Of a stretch of DNA of 36,774 nt, positions 25,825 to 33,832 are shown one piece after another (the first letter of the stretch is position 1; each line of letters begins with the position of its first letter). Source of the DNA: Balneolaceae bacterium (lineage in GTDB: Bacteria > Bacteroidota > Rhodothermia > Balneolales > Balneolaceae); the NCBI GenBank assembly GCA_020832285.1, contig JAFIFB010000104.1, positions 1-36,774 on the forward strand, written 5' to 3'. Both the position numbers and the translations under genes were made by a program. The notes beneath the pieces were generated by a model, which made no database searches, was not told the origin of the DNA, and worked only from the letters and a program-made list of their open reading frames with translations.

Positions 25825-26226
25825 ATGCATGCGATACTCAATTCATTCAGCCGGGAAGTATGCCAGTTTTTTGATGACTATTTTAAAGAGCATAAACTTG
25901 CCACTCCTTATGTAGAATTGATTTTACTGCTCCATGAACATGAGAAGATAACCCAAAAGGATTTAGCTGAAAAAATGCATCTGGCCCCTTCAACCATCAC
26001 AAGGTTTGTGAATAAACTTGTAAAGAAAGGCTTGGTTGAAAAAAGCAGGAATGGCAGGCTGTCTCAGGTTTCATTATCGGAAAAAGGAAAGAATCTGGCT
26101 CCACATCTTGTTAAAGCCTATGATGAGGCACTCTCTGTTCTAAAGGGAAAATTGGGAGAAAAATATGTACATACAACTGAACAGTTGCTCAAACACGGTT
26201 CTGATCTGTTGAGGAAGAATCCATAG
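25825..26226 (+). CDS. MarR-family transcriptional regulator
   Basis: A 133-residue winged-helix protein. The HTH (about 50-75) reads ITQKDLAEKMHLAPSTITRF, followed by VNKLVKKGLVEKSRNGR and a wing ending SLSEKGK, the MarR signature. N- and C-terminal helices supply the dimer interface. The ligand is unknown. Its 3' end overlaps that of the convergent VOC gene by 38 bases, so the two are unlikely to be transcribed together at full rate. Confidence 0.92.
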   Translation: MHAILNSFSREVCQFFDDYFKEHKLATPYVELILLLHEHEKITQKDLAEKMHLAPSTITRFVNKLVKKGLVEKSRNGRLSQVSLSEKGKNLAPHLVKAYDEALSVLKGKLGEKYVHTTEQLLKHGSDLLRKNP

Positions 26227-26638
26227 TTTTTCGTTTCCAGATTTTGGGACTTACCACTTCCAGGCTGTTTCCTGCAGGATCACGAAAATATAGAGAAACC
26301 GATCCATTCGGCCAGCTTACTTCCGATTCAATTGGGATCTGTTGATCGTTTAAAAACTCTCTCCACAAGCTGATCTCATCATCTTTGACTGAAAAAGCCA
26401 CATGCCCGGGCCCCCTGCTCCCGTGCAGCGGAATAATATCTCCGCCCATGTCGGTCTGTTCACTGGAGGTGTGATCGGGATTAAAAATCAGCAGCATGGT
26501 TATTCCACATTTAAAAAAAAGGTGTCTCCGGTCTTCTTTAGTGATCAGTTGAAGCCCTGGTAGTTTTGTGTAAAAATCAGCGGCTTTTTGGAGATCCGAA
26601 GCATACAAGCAAGTTTCCAGGATTCCGGAAATTTTCAT
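26189..26638 (-). CDS. VOC-superfamily (glyoxalase/bleomycin-resistance-like) protein
   Basis: A 149-residue protein with two beta-alpha-beta-beta-beta modules. The first begins ILETCLYASDLQKAADFYTK; the second has GPGHVAFSVKD, and the last strand shows YFRDPAGNSLEVV. Possible metal ligands are the His in GHVAFSV and the Glu in SLEVV. It may be a glyoxalase, a dioxygenase or a resistance protein; the substrate cannot be read from the sequence. The C-terminal dozen residues are encoded in the overlap with marR. Confidence 0.88.
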   Translation of the reverse strand: MKISGILETCLYASDLQKAADFYTKLPGLQLITKEDRRHLFFKCGITMLLIFNPDHTSSEQTDMGGDIIPLHGSRGPGHVAFSVKDDEISLWREFLNDQQIPIESEVSWPNGSVSLYFRDPAGNSLEVVSPKIWKRKTMDSSSTDQNRV

Positions 26639-26737
26639 GAATTTTTTTTAAATGAACGTTAGAGGGATGAGTGAACTTATAATTTAAAAGCTGCATATTT
26701 AAGAATAAGCATTTTAATTCATCCGACAGATAAAAGT

Positions 26738-27886
26738 ATGAAAAAATCATTTTTCCTGATTCTTGCTGTATTTATTACTGCATGTGCCATGCCAGATGGT
26801 CCGGTTGAAACCAGCGATGAGGTACCAGAAGCGGAAGGTTGGCAAACCGAACTTATTTCAGACGGACTTGTGCATCCCTGGTCGGTGGCCTGGCTTCCGG
26901 ATGGATCGAAGCTTGTTTCAGAACGGCCCGGCCGGCTACGTGTAATTCGCGATGGAAAATTACATCCAGAACCGATTCGGGGCCTTCCCCCGATCTATGT
27001 CTCTGGCCAGGGTGGCCTGCTTGATATCTCTCTCCATCCCAATTTTGAAGAGAACCGGCGTCTCTATTTTACGTTTGCTTATGGTGATGAGGATGAAAAC
27101 CAAACCGCTGTGGCAAAAGCTATACTGGAAGACCATGAGCTGCAAGATGTTGAGATCCTGTTTTTCGCTGAACCGGTAAAAAGTGATAATCAGCATTTTG
27201 GTTCGCGAATTGTCTGGCTGCCCGATGGTACCTTTCTTGTTTCCATTGGAGACGGCGGTAACCGTCCCGCATCGATTGATGGAATTCTGAGCCGGGAATA
27301 TGCCCAAAAAATGGATGCTCACATCGGGAAAGTGATCCGTTTGAATGATGACGGTTCCGTACCGGACGATAACCCTTTTATTGACGATCCAACAGCAAAA
27401 CCAGAAATCTGGACACTTGGACACCGAAATGTTCAGGGTTTAACCGTTGACCCTGAAACCGGCTATGTATGGGCTAATGAACACGGTTCACGAGGTGGCG
27501 ATGAACTGAACCTTCTGATAGCGGGAGAAAACTACGGATGGCCTCTTGTAACCTACAGCCGTGAATATTACGGGCCGAGAATCTCAGATGAAACTTCCAG
27601 GCCGGGAATGGAAGATCCCAAACTAGTGTGGACACCAGCACAGGCACCGAGCGGACTTGCAATTTATAAAGGCGAGCAGTTTCCCGAATGGAAAGGAAAT
27701 CTTTTCAGTGGCGGTCTTGCTGGTGAACAAATCCGCAGAATCATACTCGATGGTGAAAATGTAATCGGCGAAGAGTCCCTTTCTATCGGTCGTCGCGTGA
27801 GAGATGTCAGGCTGGGACCGGACGGATTTCTTTACATTTTAACTGATCATGAAAACGGTGAATTGCTGCGGATTGTCCCGGATTAG
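26738..27886 (+). CDS. PQQ-dependent aldose sugar dehydrogenase-type lipoprotein
   Basis: A 382-residue six-bladed beta-propeller of the soluble glucose/sorbosone dehydrogenase (GSDH) family. It starts with a lipoprotein signal (lipobox ending FITAC) and continues with HPWSVAWLPDGSKLVSERPG, GQGGLLDISLHPNF and the active-site region SDNQHFGSRIVW, whose His is the expected catalytic base. GHRNVQGL and NEHGSRGGDELN follow, as in the E. coli YliI type. It would oxidise aldose sugars in the periplasm if PQQ is available; no PQQ synthesis genes are in the window. A single gene with its own upstream region. Confidence 0.93.
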   Translation: MKKSFFLILAVFITACAMPDGPVETSDEVPEAEGWQTELISDGLVHPWSVAWLPDGSKLVSERPGRLRVIRDGKLHPEPIRGLPPIYVSGQGGLLDISLHPNFEENRRLYFTFAYGDEDENQTAVAKAILEDHELQDVEILFFAEPVKSDNQHFGSRIVWLPDGTFLVSIGDGGNRPASIDGILSREYAQKMDAHIGKVIRLNDDGSVPDDNPFIDDPTAKPEIWTLGHRNVQGLTVDPETGYVWANEHGSRGGDELNLLIAGENYGWPLVTYSREYYGPRISDETSRPGMEDPKLVWTPAQAPSGLAIYKGEQFPEWKGNLFSGGLAGEQIRRIILDGENVIGEESLSIGRRVRDVRLGPDGFLYILTDHENGELLRIVPD

Positions 27887-28026
27887 TAGTGATGAGGATG
27901 CAATAAAGTTTATGGGATTTGTTTGTTGAAATATGATTCCGTAATACTGTATATCATCCCTCTGCTTCATTCTTTTATCAATTCTGCTATCTTCTCTTCG
28001 CTTTATTTTGAAAAAAATACAATTTC

Positions 28027-28644
28027 ATGACACGTACCACTCTTTTGTTATTCGCCTCTGCATTATTTGTGATCTCATGCGGTGAGCCGCAAAACGATCA
28101 TCAACAAATTCAAACAGAATCTGAAACGGAGTTCTTCGAGCAGTTTTTTTATGCTCTGGCAGAACAGTGCGGCAATGCTTATCCCGGGGGCCTTACCCTG
28201 GAACCGCCCGGAGATGAAATGCTGACCGGTACCGAACTGCTGATCGTTCATTTTCGCGAATGTGATGAAGATCAGCTCAAACTGCCGTTCCACATTGAGC
28301 TTGAAGAAGAACAAGAGTGGGATCGCTCACGTACCTGGATTTTTACCAAACACCACGACAGACTGGAAATCCGCCACGATCACCGCAAGCCCGATGGCAG
28401 TGAGGACGATTTTACCATGTACGGTGGTTTTTCACATGGTGAGGGAACCGCTGTTCGACATGAATTTAAATCGGTGGAACGCACCGAAGAGACCGGTATT
28501 TTTCGCGGCTGGCGAATTGAAATTGTACCCGGCGAGCGGTACACTTATGGCACCATCCGGGATACAAGCTGGAGCTGGCGCGTAGATTTCGACCTGACTG
28601 AGCCGCTTGAAGAATTGCCACCCGCACCCTGGGGGCATGAATAA
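28027..28644 (+). CDS. Lipoprotein of unknown function
   Basis: A 205-residue protein with a lipoprotein signal (MTRTTLLLFASALFVISCGE, lipobox Cys at 18). The mature part is acidic and rich in Trp and aromatic residues. It shows blocks such as LLIVHFRECDEDQLKLPFHI, DRSRTWIFTK, IRHDHRKPDGSEDDFTMYGG and WSWRVDFDLTEPL. These look like a conserved beta-rich family that I have seen only as hypothetical proteins, so no function is assigned. It lies 140 bases after the sugar dehydrogenase gene and may be transcribed with it or alone. Confidence 0.75.
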   Translation: MTRTTLLLFASALFVISCGEPQNDHQQIQTESETEFFEQFFYALAEQCGNAYPGGLTLEPPGDEMLTGTELLIVHFRECDEDQLKLPFHIELEEEQEWDRSRTWIFTKHHDRLEIRHDHRKPDGSEDDFTMYGGFSHGEGTAVRHEFKSVERTEETGIFRGWRIEIVPGERYTYGTIRDTSWSWRVDFDLTEPLEELPPAPWGHE

Positions 28645-28720
28645 TGATTTATATCGGGCCGCTGAACACAGAGATGGTTGCTATAATCTGATGATTCAGT
28701 TATTGCTAATACTTCAGGGA

Positions 28721-28832
28721 GGTGAACTGTGATTTTATTTGATAGTCTGTGATTGAGTGTGATGGATACTTGTAAATCAAAGTCCATCACACAATCAGCG
28801 ATAATGACAGTTCAGACGGTTGATTGAGGTTG
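28721..28832. repeat. Third, diverged copy of the 111-bp hairpin repeat
   Basis: It shares ggtgaactgtgatttt, gtctgtgatt, catcacacaatcagcgataa and gttcagacggt with the tandem copies at 621-853. The stem here is gtgtgatgga (28757-28766) with tccatcacac (28783-28792), a perfect 10-bp match enclosing 16 bases. The stem sequence differs from the other copies while the pairing is kept. Confidence 0.75.
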
Positions 28833-28866
28833 AGAATAGAGTTGTAGAAATCGAGTCAACTATGAA

Positions 28867-30258
28867 TCAGGAAACTATCCTCATTCGATCCGGATCCCAC
28901 TTCACAATGGTTCCATCATAGTAACTCTGGTTTCCTGCAAATGTGGGGCCGGCTGCCCGTAATCCGAAGCTTGCATCCTGTAAGACTGGTGTGCCATTGC
29001 GAATCGAGTTGAAGAAGTTGACAAAGTGGTCATATCGCATTCCTTTGTAATCGTCAGGATCTCGATAGACAAATTCATTCGGCTCTTGAATTTTAGCATT
29101 TTGTGGGTACATTTTGTTGTACTCGGCGATGAACTGCTCACGAATATCCTCTGGAAACGTATTAATGGACATCCCCGGAGCTTCGGGTAATGGGTTGCGT
29201 CTCAGTGTAAGAGACGACCAGCTGATCGTAATATCACCTTCAGATCCCACGATTCGGAAGAGAAATTGTCCTCCGTCACCACTAATAAAGTTGGTGCGAA
29301 GTGCTAAATTGAATGGCGGGTGGTTTTCTGTTTCCGGATAGTCATAGAGGCCGAGATGGATATCCGGCACATCACGTCCATCCTTCCAGTGGCGCAAACC
29401 GCCCGTTGACATTACACGAGTTGGGCCATCTGATCCTGTGATAAAATGAAGCATAGAGAGCATGTGAACGTAGAGATCTCCTGCCTGTCCAGTTCCGTAA
29501 TCCTGATAGTTTCTCCAGCGGAAGAACCGTTTGGGATCCCAGGGCATATCCGTTACTCCACGTTGATAGGCCTCCCAATCGACCGTTTCCGGTGATGCAT
29601 CTGGCGGTATCGAATATTGCCAGGCTCCCATTGCACTGTGCCGGTCAATAATCGCTTCCACAAAGTTTATTTCCCCGATTTTTCCTTCTTGAATTAGTTC
29701 TTTTGCTTTGGCACTCAGAAGCGAACTGGTGTATTGACTCCCCACCTGAAATACCATTCCGGTCTCTTGTTCTACTTGGATAACACGATGTCCCTCATCC
29801 ACTTTTTGGACCATTGGTTTCTCACAGTAGACATGTTTTCCCGCTCTCATTGCGTCCACATTGATCTTCTCGTGCCAGTGATCGGTCGTAGCATTGATAA
29901 CCACATCCACATCAGTACGATCCAGGATCTCCCGGTAATCTGCAGTGGTCTGAATATCATTTCCCCATAGTTCTTTGGCACGGCGCAGCCTTCCTTCATA
30001 AAGATCGCAAGCCGCCACAAGCTCCACCCCGCTCACCTGAAGAGCGGTTTGTGCATCACCAATTCCCATTCCTCCGGTTCCAATCAGGCCGAGGCGGATA
30101 TGGTCATTAGCCGAAAATTTCTTCTGGCCAAGGTCAACGAAATTGAGGGTCTCTGCCTTATTGCCCGCCTTGATCATCATGGGAACCATGCTCATTCCGG
30201 CCGCAGTTGCTCCCATTTTCTTTAAAAACGAGCGTCTTGATTGATCATTCTTTTTCAT
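28867..30258 (-). CDS. Tat-exported Gfo/Idh/MocA family oxidoreductase
   Basis: A 463-residue protein. It begins with a twin-arginine signal (QSRRSFLKKMGATAAGMSM). A Rossmann domain (about 54-180) with IRLGLIGTGGMGIGDAQTAL and the EKP motif (YCEKPMVQ) is followed by a C-terminal alpha/beta substrate domain of the family. The export of a nucleotide-binding dehydrogenase is typical of this Bacteroidota/Planctomycete subgroup, which carries a tightly bound NAD(P) across the membrane folded; some act on glycosides. The substrate is unknown. No partner gene is close, but the sugar dehydrogenase at 26738 also fits sugar metabolism outside the cytoplasm. Confidence 0.92.
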   Translation of the reverse strand: MKKNDQSRRSFLKKMGATAAGMSMVPMMIKAGNKAETLNFVDLGQKKFSANDHIRLGLIGTGGMGIGDAQTALQVSGVELVAACDLYEGRLRRAKELWGNDIQTTADYREILDRTDVDVVINATTDHWHEKINVDAMRAGKHVYCEKPMVQKVDEGHRVIQVEQETGMVFQVGSQYTSSLLSAKAKELIQEGKIGEINFVEAIIDRHSAMGAWQYSIPPDASPETVDWEAYQRGVTDMPWDPKRFFRWRNYQDYGTGQAGDLYVHMLSMLHFITGSDGPTRVMSTGGLRHWKDGRDVPDIHLGLYDYPETENHPPFNLALRTNFISGDGGQFLFRIVGSEGDITISWSSLTLRRNPLPEAPGMSINTFPEDIREQFIAEYNKMYPQNAKIQEPNEFVYRDPDDYKGMRYDHFVNFFNSIRNGTPVLQDASFGLRAAGPTFAGNQSYYDGTIVKWDPDRMRIVS

Positions 30259-30406
30259 GCTGATGGATTATGTTTTTTTTGCTGTAATTGAAGACTTTTT
30301 ATGGATAATGAATCTTCGTAACTCAAGGTTGTTGTGCCAGGTTTAGTTTCGGTAATTCGGGAAATATAAGCAATCTGTGGTGAGTCTAATTACCAACTTT
30401 TTAGAA

Positions 30407-30569
30407 ACCTGAGTTCGATCCATAATATTGAAATTAAAATTCTTCCGCCGGCTGTCGGAGAGATTTAGAGGGGTGTCCATAGTTTTTTGCCACATCCTGG
30501 TGAACATCCCACTTAACCCCCTTTTTAAGGGAGACTAATAATAACTTGATTTATGAATCGAACTCAGGT
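30407..30569. mobile_element. MITE-like element, 163 bp, with 5-bp target duplication
   Basis: The ends acctgagttcgatccataa (30407-30425) and ttatgaatcgaactcaggt (30551-30569) are reverse complements with one mismatch in 19. TAGAA stands directly outside both ends (30402-30406 and 30570-30574), as expected for a target-site duplication. The interior has no ORF, so it must be moved in trans. It contains cccctttttaaggg near the right end. Confidence 0.8.
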
Positions 30570-30824
30570 TAGAATGAAAAATAATAGAAAGATCGTTTTA
30601 GAATTCATATAAACTGAGGTATTTCCATGTAAGGTTAATTAGACTTTTGTTACTGAATTTTAAAAAACAGAAACCAATAGAAGGGTAGTTGACAGAGAAC
30701 TGGTCTTTACTAAAATTGCGGAAGTGGAAATTGATCGAGTATAAAGATGTGCCATTGAAATTGAATCAATTATTAAGAATAGAATAGTTTATTTGTGAAC
30801 CCTCCCCACAAATAATACTCAAAA

Positions 30825-30869
30825 TAAAAAAGCCTCACATCGCTATAAAATTATACGCTGCAAGGCTTT
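30825..30869 (-). terminator. Rho-independent terminator downstream of the displaced tRNA end
   Basis: On the minus strand aaagcctt...gaggctttttt forms a stem (aaggcttt 30862-30869 with aaagcct 30828-30834) with an inner palindrome tataaaattata, followed by a T-run. It lies just downstream of the tRNA 3' fragment in the direction of a minus-strand tRNA gene. Confidence 0.7.
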
Positions 30870-30872
30870 ACT

Positions 30873-30897
30873 GGGTGTGGGTGGTACAGGACTCAAA
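30873..30897 (-). other. Integration site: 3' fragment of a tRNA gene (attachment site)
   Basis: On the minus strand the sequence reads TTTGAGT CCTGT ACCACCC A CA, that is a T-loop, the 3' half of the T-stem, the 3' acceptor strand and the discriminator base of a tRNA. The T-loop has T in place of the invariant C56. The 5' half of the T-stem (ACAGG) and the rest of the tRNA are missing, so it is a remnant, not a gene. The integrase gene is 316 bases away. The acceptor strand predicts a tRNA starting GGGTGGT; the amino acid cannot be told. Confidence 0.65.
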
Positions 30898-31001
30898 CAT
30901 CTGATAATTACTGCACTTCTTTACTGTCAAACCATTCATTTAGGATAAATAAAAGCCATATTTGTAATTAGATGCCTTTCAAGAGAGCAAAGTTTACTGT
31001 A

Positions 31002-31026
31002 TTTTGTTGGTAACAAAATTGGTAAC
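31002..31026. promoter_or_regulatory. GGTAAC direct repeats and ttttgtt dyad before the first element genes
   Basis: ggtaac occurs at 31009-31014 and 31021-31026, twelve bases apart. ttttgtt-ggt-aacaaaa (31002-31018) is a perfect 7-bp dyad. It lies 18 bases before the 54-aa ORF. A similar pair in inverse orientation precedes the small ORF at 36562, suggesting a shared operator or iteron. Confidence 0.45.
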
Positions 31027-31043
31027 ACCACAACACCACTACC

Positions 31044-31208
31044 ATGAAAACATACAGAATACAAGCCAACGCAATCGACACCACATATAAAGGAGACTCA
31101 GAAGATGAAGCTCTCGACAATTACGCAAAAGATGCAGGATATAAAGACTATTCAGATCTAATTGATCAACATGGTGAAATAGATTCTATTGAAGAGATAA
31201 CGGAGTAA
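31044..31208 (+). CDS. Small acidic protein, 54 aa, upstream of the integrase
   Basis: ATG at 31044, TAA at 31206-31208; the product starts MKTYRIQANAIDTTYKGDSE and ends IDSIEEITE. It is rich in Asp, Glu and Tyr, without signal or membrane segment. The gene ends four bases before the integrase ATG, and its start is preceded by the ACCAC-rich leader also found before other element genes, which supports that it is real. The role is unknown; the position suggests a recombination-directionality or regulatory partner (inference). Confidence 0.65.
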   Translation: MKTYRIQANAIDTTYKGDSEDEALDNYAKDAGYKDYSDLIDQHGEIDSIEEITE

Positions 31209-31212
31209 CACC

Positions 31213-32487
31213 ATGAAAACCACCATTAAACCCTATCTACTTAAGAGAAGAAAAACAGCTAATGGCCTCTATCCGGTTTATATCAGGATCACACAGAGAG
31301 GCTCTTACTCTCTTTATTCAACTGAGATCTACATTACAAAGAAAATGTGGAATGATAAGGGAAATTACACGAAGCAAAACTGGATCAAAGATCATCCTTC
31401 AGCAGATGTCTGGAATCAGGATATATTTAACATCTGGAAAGAGATTGAGAATATCATCCAACAGAATCCAGGCATTCACCGGAAACAGATTGTAAAGAAG
31501 CTCAACCATGAAGATGGATCAGGAGAGTTTATTTCCTTTGCTGAGAAGTTTATCAATGAAATGGAACAGGCTGGAAAGTACCACCAACATAAACATTTCA
31601 ATGTGTTACTGAATAAGATCCGGGACTATGTAAAATCAAAGGCAAAGAAACCGGATGATATACGCTTTTCTGATATTGATGTTCAGTTCCTGGAAGGATT
31701 AAAAGATTGGATGGCCAAAGAACACTTCGATTCTGAGGGGAACATTCAATGGAAGGCTAATCATCAGAATACCATATCAAAAGAAATGGTGCGGTTAAAG
31801 GCTTTACTCAGAGAGGCCAACAAAAAAGGAGTTATCAGTAAAAATCCGTTTGATGATCCAAATTACAACAGAGTTAAAAATGTAAAAACGAAAAAAAAGG
31901 CCTTATCACTTGAACAGATTGAAATGATTGAGGCTCTGGATCTGGAGAAAGGTTCATCTCTCTGGCATGTAAGAAACTATTTTATGTTTTCATTTTGGAA
32001 TGGTGGAATCCGGTTCACTGATCTGGCTTTACTGAAATGGGAAAATATCAAAGATGGAAGGCTGATCTATCAAATGGGTAAAAATGACAAAGAGAAGAAC
32101 ATCAAACTTACTGCACCGGCTAAACTGATCCTGGATCATTACAAAGATCATCCAGGCAGTATTGAGAATTTCATCTTTCCGATCATTCAGCAGAAAGGCC
32201 TCACAATGTTAGGACTTAAGAAAAAAGCAGGCTCAGCAAATGCAATGATCAACAGAGATCTGAAACAGATCCAGAGGCTGGCCGGGATAGGTATAAATAT
32301 CAGTTTTCACATATCCAGGCACTCTTTTGCACGTTGGGCAAATGATAAAGGCCTCAGCATTGAATTTATCGGCAAAACCCTTGCTCACAGTGATAGAGCC
32401 ACAACAGAGCAATATCTGGATTCTCTCAGTGAATACAATGCAGATTCTGAGCTGGAAAACTTAGTAAATAGCAGAGGCGAAAAATAA
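31213..32487 (+). CDS. Tyrosine recombinase (integrase)
   Basis: A 424-residue site-specific recombinase of the type common in Bacteroidota mobile elements. It has an N-terminal arm-binding domain (about 1-95; IKPYLLKRRKTANGLYPVYI), a SAM-like core-binding domain (about 105-210) and the catalytic domain. The active-site residues R267 (GGIRFTDL), H366 and R369 (HISRHSF), H392 (LAHSD) and Y401 (EQYLDS) are all present, so the enzyme should be active. It lies beside the tRNA-derived att site, as is normal for such elements. Confidence 0.95.
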   Translation: MKTTIKPYLLKRRKTANGLYPVYIRITQRGSYSLYSTEIYITKKMWNDKGNYTKQNWIKDHPSADVWNQDIFNIWKEIENIIQQNPGIHRKQIVKKLNHEDGSGEFISFAEKFINEMEQAGKYHQHKHFNVLLNKIRDYVKSKAKKPDDIRFSDIDVQFLEGLKDWMAKEHFDSEGNIQWKANHQNTISKEMVRLKALLREANKKGVISKNPFDDPNYNRVKNVKTKKKALSLEQIEMIEALDLEKGSSLWHVRNYFMFSFWNGGIRFTDLALLKWENIKDGRLIYQMGKNDKEKNIKLTAPAKLILDHYKDHPGSIENFIFPIIQQKGLTMLGLKKKAGSANAMINRDLKQIQRLAGIGINISFHISRHSFARWANDKGLSIEFIGKTLAHSDRATTEQYLDSLSEYNADSELENLVNSRGEK

Positions 32488-32550
32488 TATGTTTTTTCAG
32501 ACCACCACTTTTACCACAAACACCACTTTTTCACCAAAACCACTACCGTT

Positions 32551-33396
32551 ATGAGTAAAAAATACACCTTCAAAGATTGGCTGACCGGAAAGATTAAAAC
32601 AGAAAATCTAACATCTTTGATCTTACAGTATCATATAAACAAGGATCACGGTATGAATGAACCATGTTTGCCACCGGATGAAGTTACTAAGATTAGAAAA
32701 GTACAAAAAGAGACGTTCCATAAAGCCGTTGAATTAACTTCACAGACAGAAATCAGAGTGATTAAGCAGGCTATTGAGAATGGGGAGGTAAGAAGTCCTA
32801 AAAATACCCTGAGGCTCGAAATTGAGAAAGCTGAACAGTTTATTTCTGAAAACCCAGAATTAGAGAGTCGTTATGAAAGGTATAAAACAGAACATGGTGG
32901 GATCAGGCCGGATGAAGTGGAAAGAATTAATCAGATGTACAGGAATTTTGAAAATAATCCCAATTTTGGAGGTTGGGCAGGCTTTTGTGCAGGAGAAAAG
33001 GGCAACAGGAAACCATTGAGATTAACTGATCTGTATATCAATAAAATATACCTGGAAGCATTGAAAGAAATACAAAGTAAATTAGATGGCCAGGGTTCAG
33101 TAGATATTGATATAAAGAAAACTAATCGACCAAAGCCAAAGAATGATACAGCTCAAAAAATGTATGAAGTGGAAAAGAAAAACCAGCCTAAAAAAGAGGC
33201 CATTATAAATAAGGCAGTTGAAATAATTAGAAGTACAGGCAGAGAATTCAAGACAAAAAGTAATAACTGTCAAAAATGGCTCTGGGATGATGCAAGAATT
33301 AATAAAATTGATTCAGGCAATGCCAGGGGCTGGCTGGATAATGCTATCAAAGACGGCACTATAAACAGAAAATTAAAAGAGTTGCCTATGGAATGA
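32551..33396 (+). CDS. Unknown 281-aa protein of the integrative element
   Basis: A 281-residue, charged, probably helical and cytoplasmic protein. It starts MSKKYTFKDWLTGKIKTENL and has a central segment FENNPNFGGWAGFCAGEKGN that stands out by Gly and aromatic residues. A Lys-rich linker (IDIKKTNRPKPKNDTAQKM) follows, and a C-terminal part with WLWDDARINKIDSGNARGWL. I recognise no domain. It lies between the integrase and the excisionase-like gene; the position fits either an accessory cargo protein or a replication/regulation partner. Its ATG is preceded by a long ACCAC-rich leader. Confidence 0.8.
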   Translation: MSKKYTFKDWLTGKIKTENLTSLILQYHINKDHGMNEPCLPPDEVTKIRKVQKETFHKAVELTSQTEIRVIKQAIENGEVRSPKNTLRLEIEKAEQFISENPELESRYERYKTEHGGIRPDEVERINQMYRNFENNPNFGGWAGFCAGEKGNRKPLRLTDLYINKIYLEALKEIQSKLDGQGSVDIDIKKTNRPKPKNDTAQKMYEVEKKNQPKKEAIINKAVEIIRSTGREFKTKSNNCQKWLWDDARINKIDSGNARGWLDNAIKDGTINRKLKELPME

Positions 33397-33517
33397 GTAC
33401 GGAATGAGTACGGAAATTTCAGTGCTTCCATACTCTGTAAATTACTGTTATTATATGATTTAAATTGCTTGAATTGATATATTTACTCCAGAAACAATAA
33501 TTCACCACCTGGAGAAT

Positions 33518-33814
33518 ATGAATGACTCAGTAATAGTAACTACAGAAACAGCACTGGAAAAAGTTTTTAGTAAGCTCTTTGAAAAGAAAATTAATGAAGC
33601 ACTGCCAGAACTTGTAAAAGAAGCGACAGCAAAACCCTGGCTGACTAAAGAAGAGTTAATGGATCTAACAGGCTGGAGTTCCAGAACGATCCAACACATG
33701 CGGGATACTAAAAAAATCCCTTACTCCAAACATGGCAGAAAAATTCTGTATCCACGAAAAGGGATAATGGAGTTTTTAGAGGCGCACCACATTCAGCCTC
33801 AGTACTTGAAATAG
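33518..33814 (+). CDS. Excisionase-like helix-turn-helix protein
   Basis: A 98-residue protein with a MerR-like/HTH_17 DNA-binding domain in its second half. WLTKEELMDLTGWSSRTIQ contains the HTH, and MRDTKKIPYSKHGRKILYPR is the wing with the typical IPYxKxGRKILY pattern. Residues 1-45 form a helical, perhaps dimerising segment. Such proteins in Bacteroidota elements act as excision factors or regulators. It lies just before the helicase gene (18 bases), so the two are likely co-transcribed. Confidence 0.88.
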   Translation: MNDSVIVTTETALEKVFSKLFEKKINEALPELVKEATAKPWLTKEELMDLTGWSSRTIQHMRDTKKIPYSKHGRKILYPRKGIMEFLEAHHIQPQYLK

Positions 33815-33832
33815 GAATAAAACCACACTCGA

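Larger units (their letters stand above)
30259..31043. other. 785-base intergenic region with MITE, terminator and att site
   Basis: No credible ORF. It holds the inverted-repeat element at 30407-30569, a perfect 7-bp hairpin at 30791-30813 (atttgtg/cacaaat), a terminator at 30825-30869, the tRNA remnant at 30873-30897 and the repeat cluster at 31002-31026. Confidence 0.7.

Noticed and set aside
30873-30960. Intact tRNA gene on the minus strand
   Set aside because: The 5' half of the T-stem, the anticodon arm and the acceptor 5' strand are missing; only the 3' end matches a tRNA.
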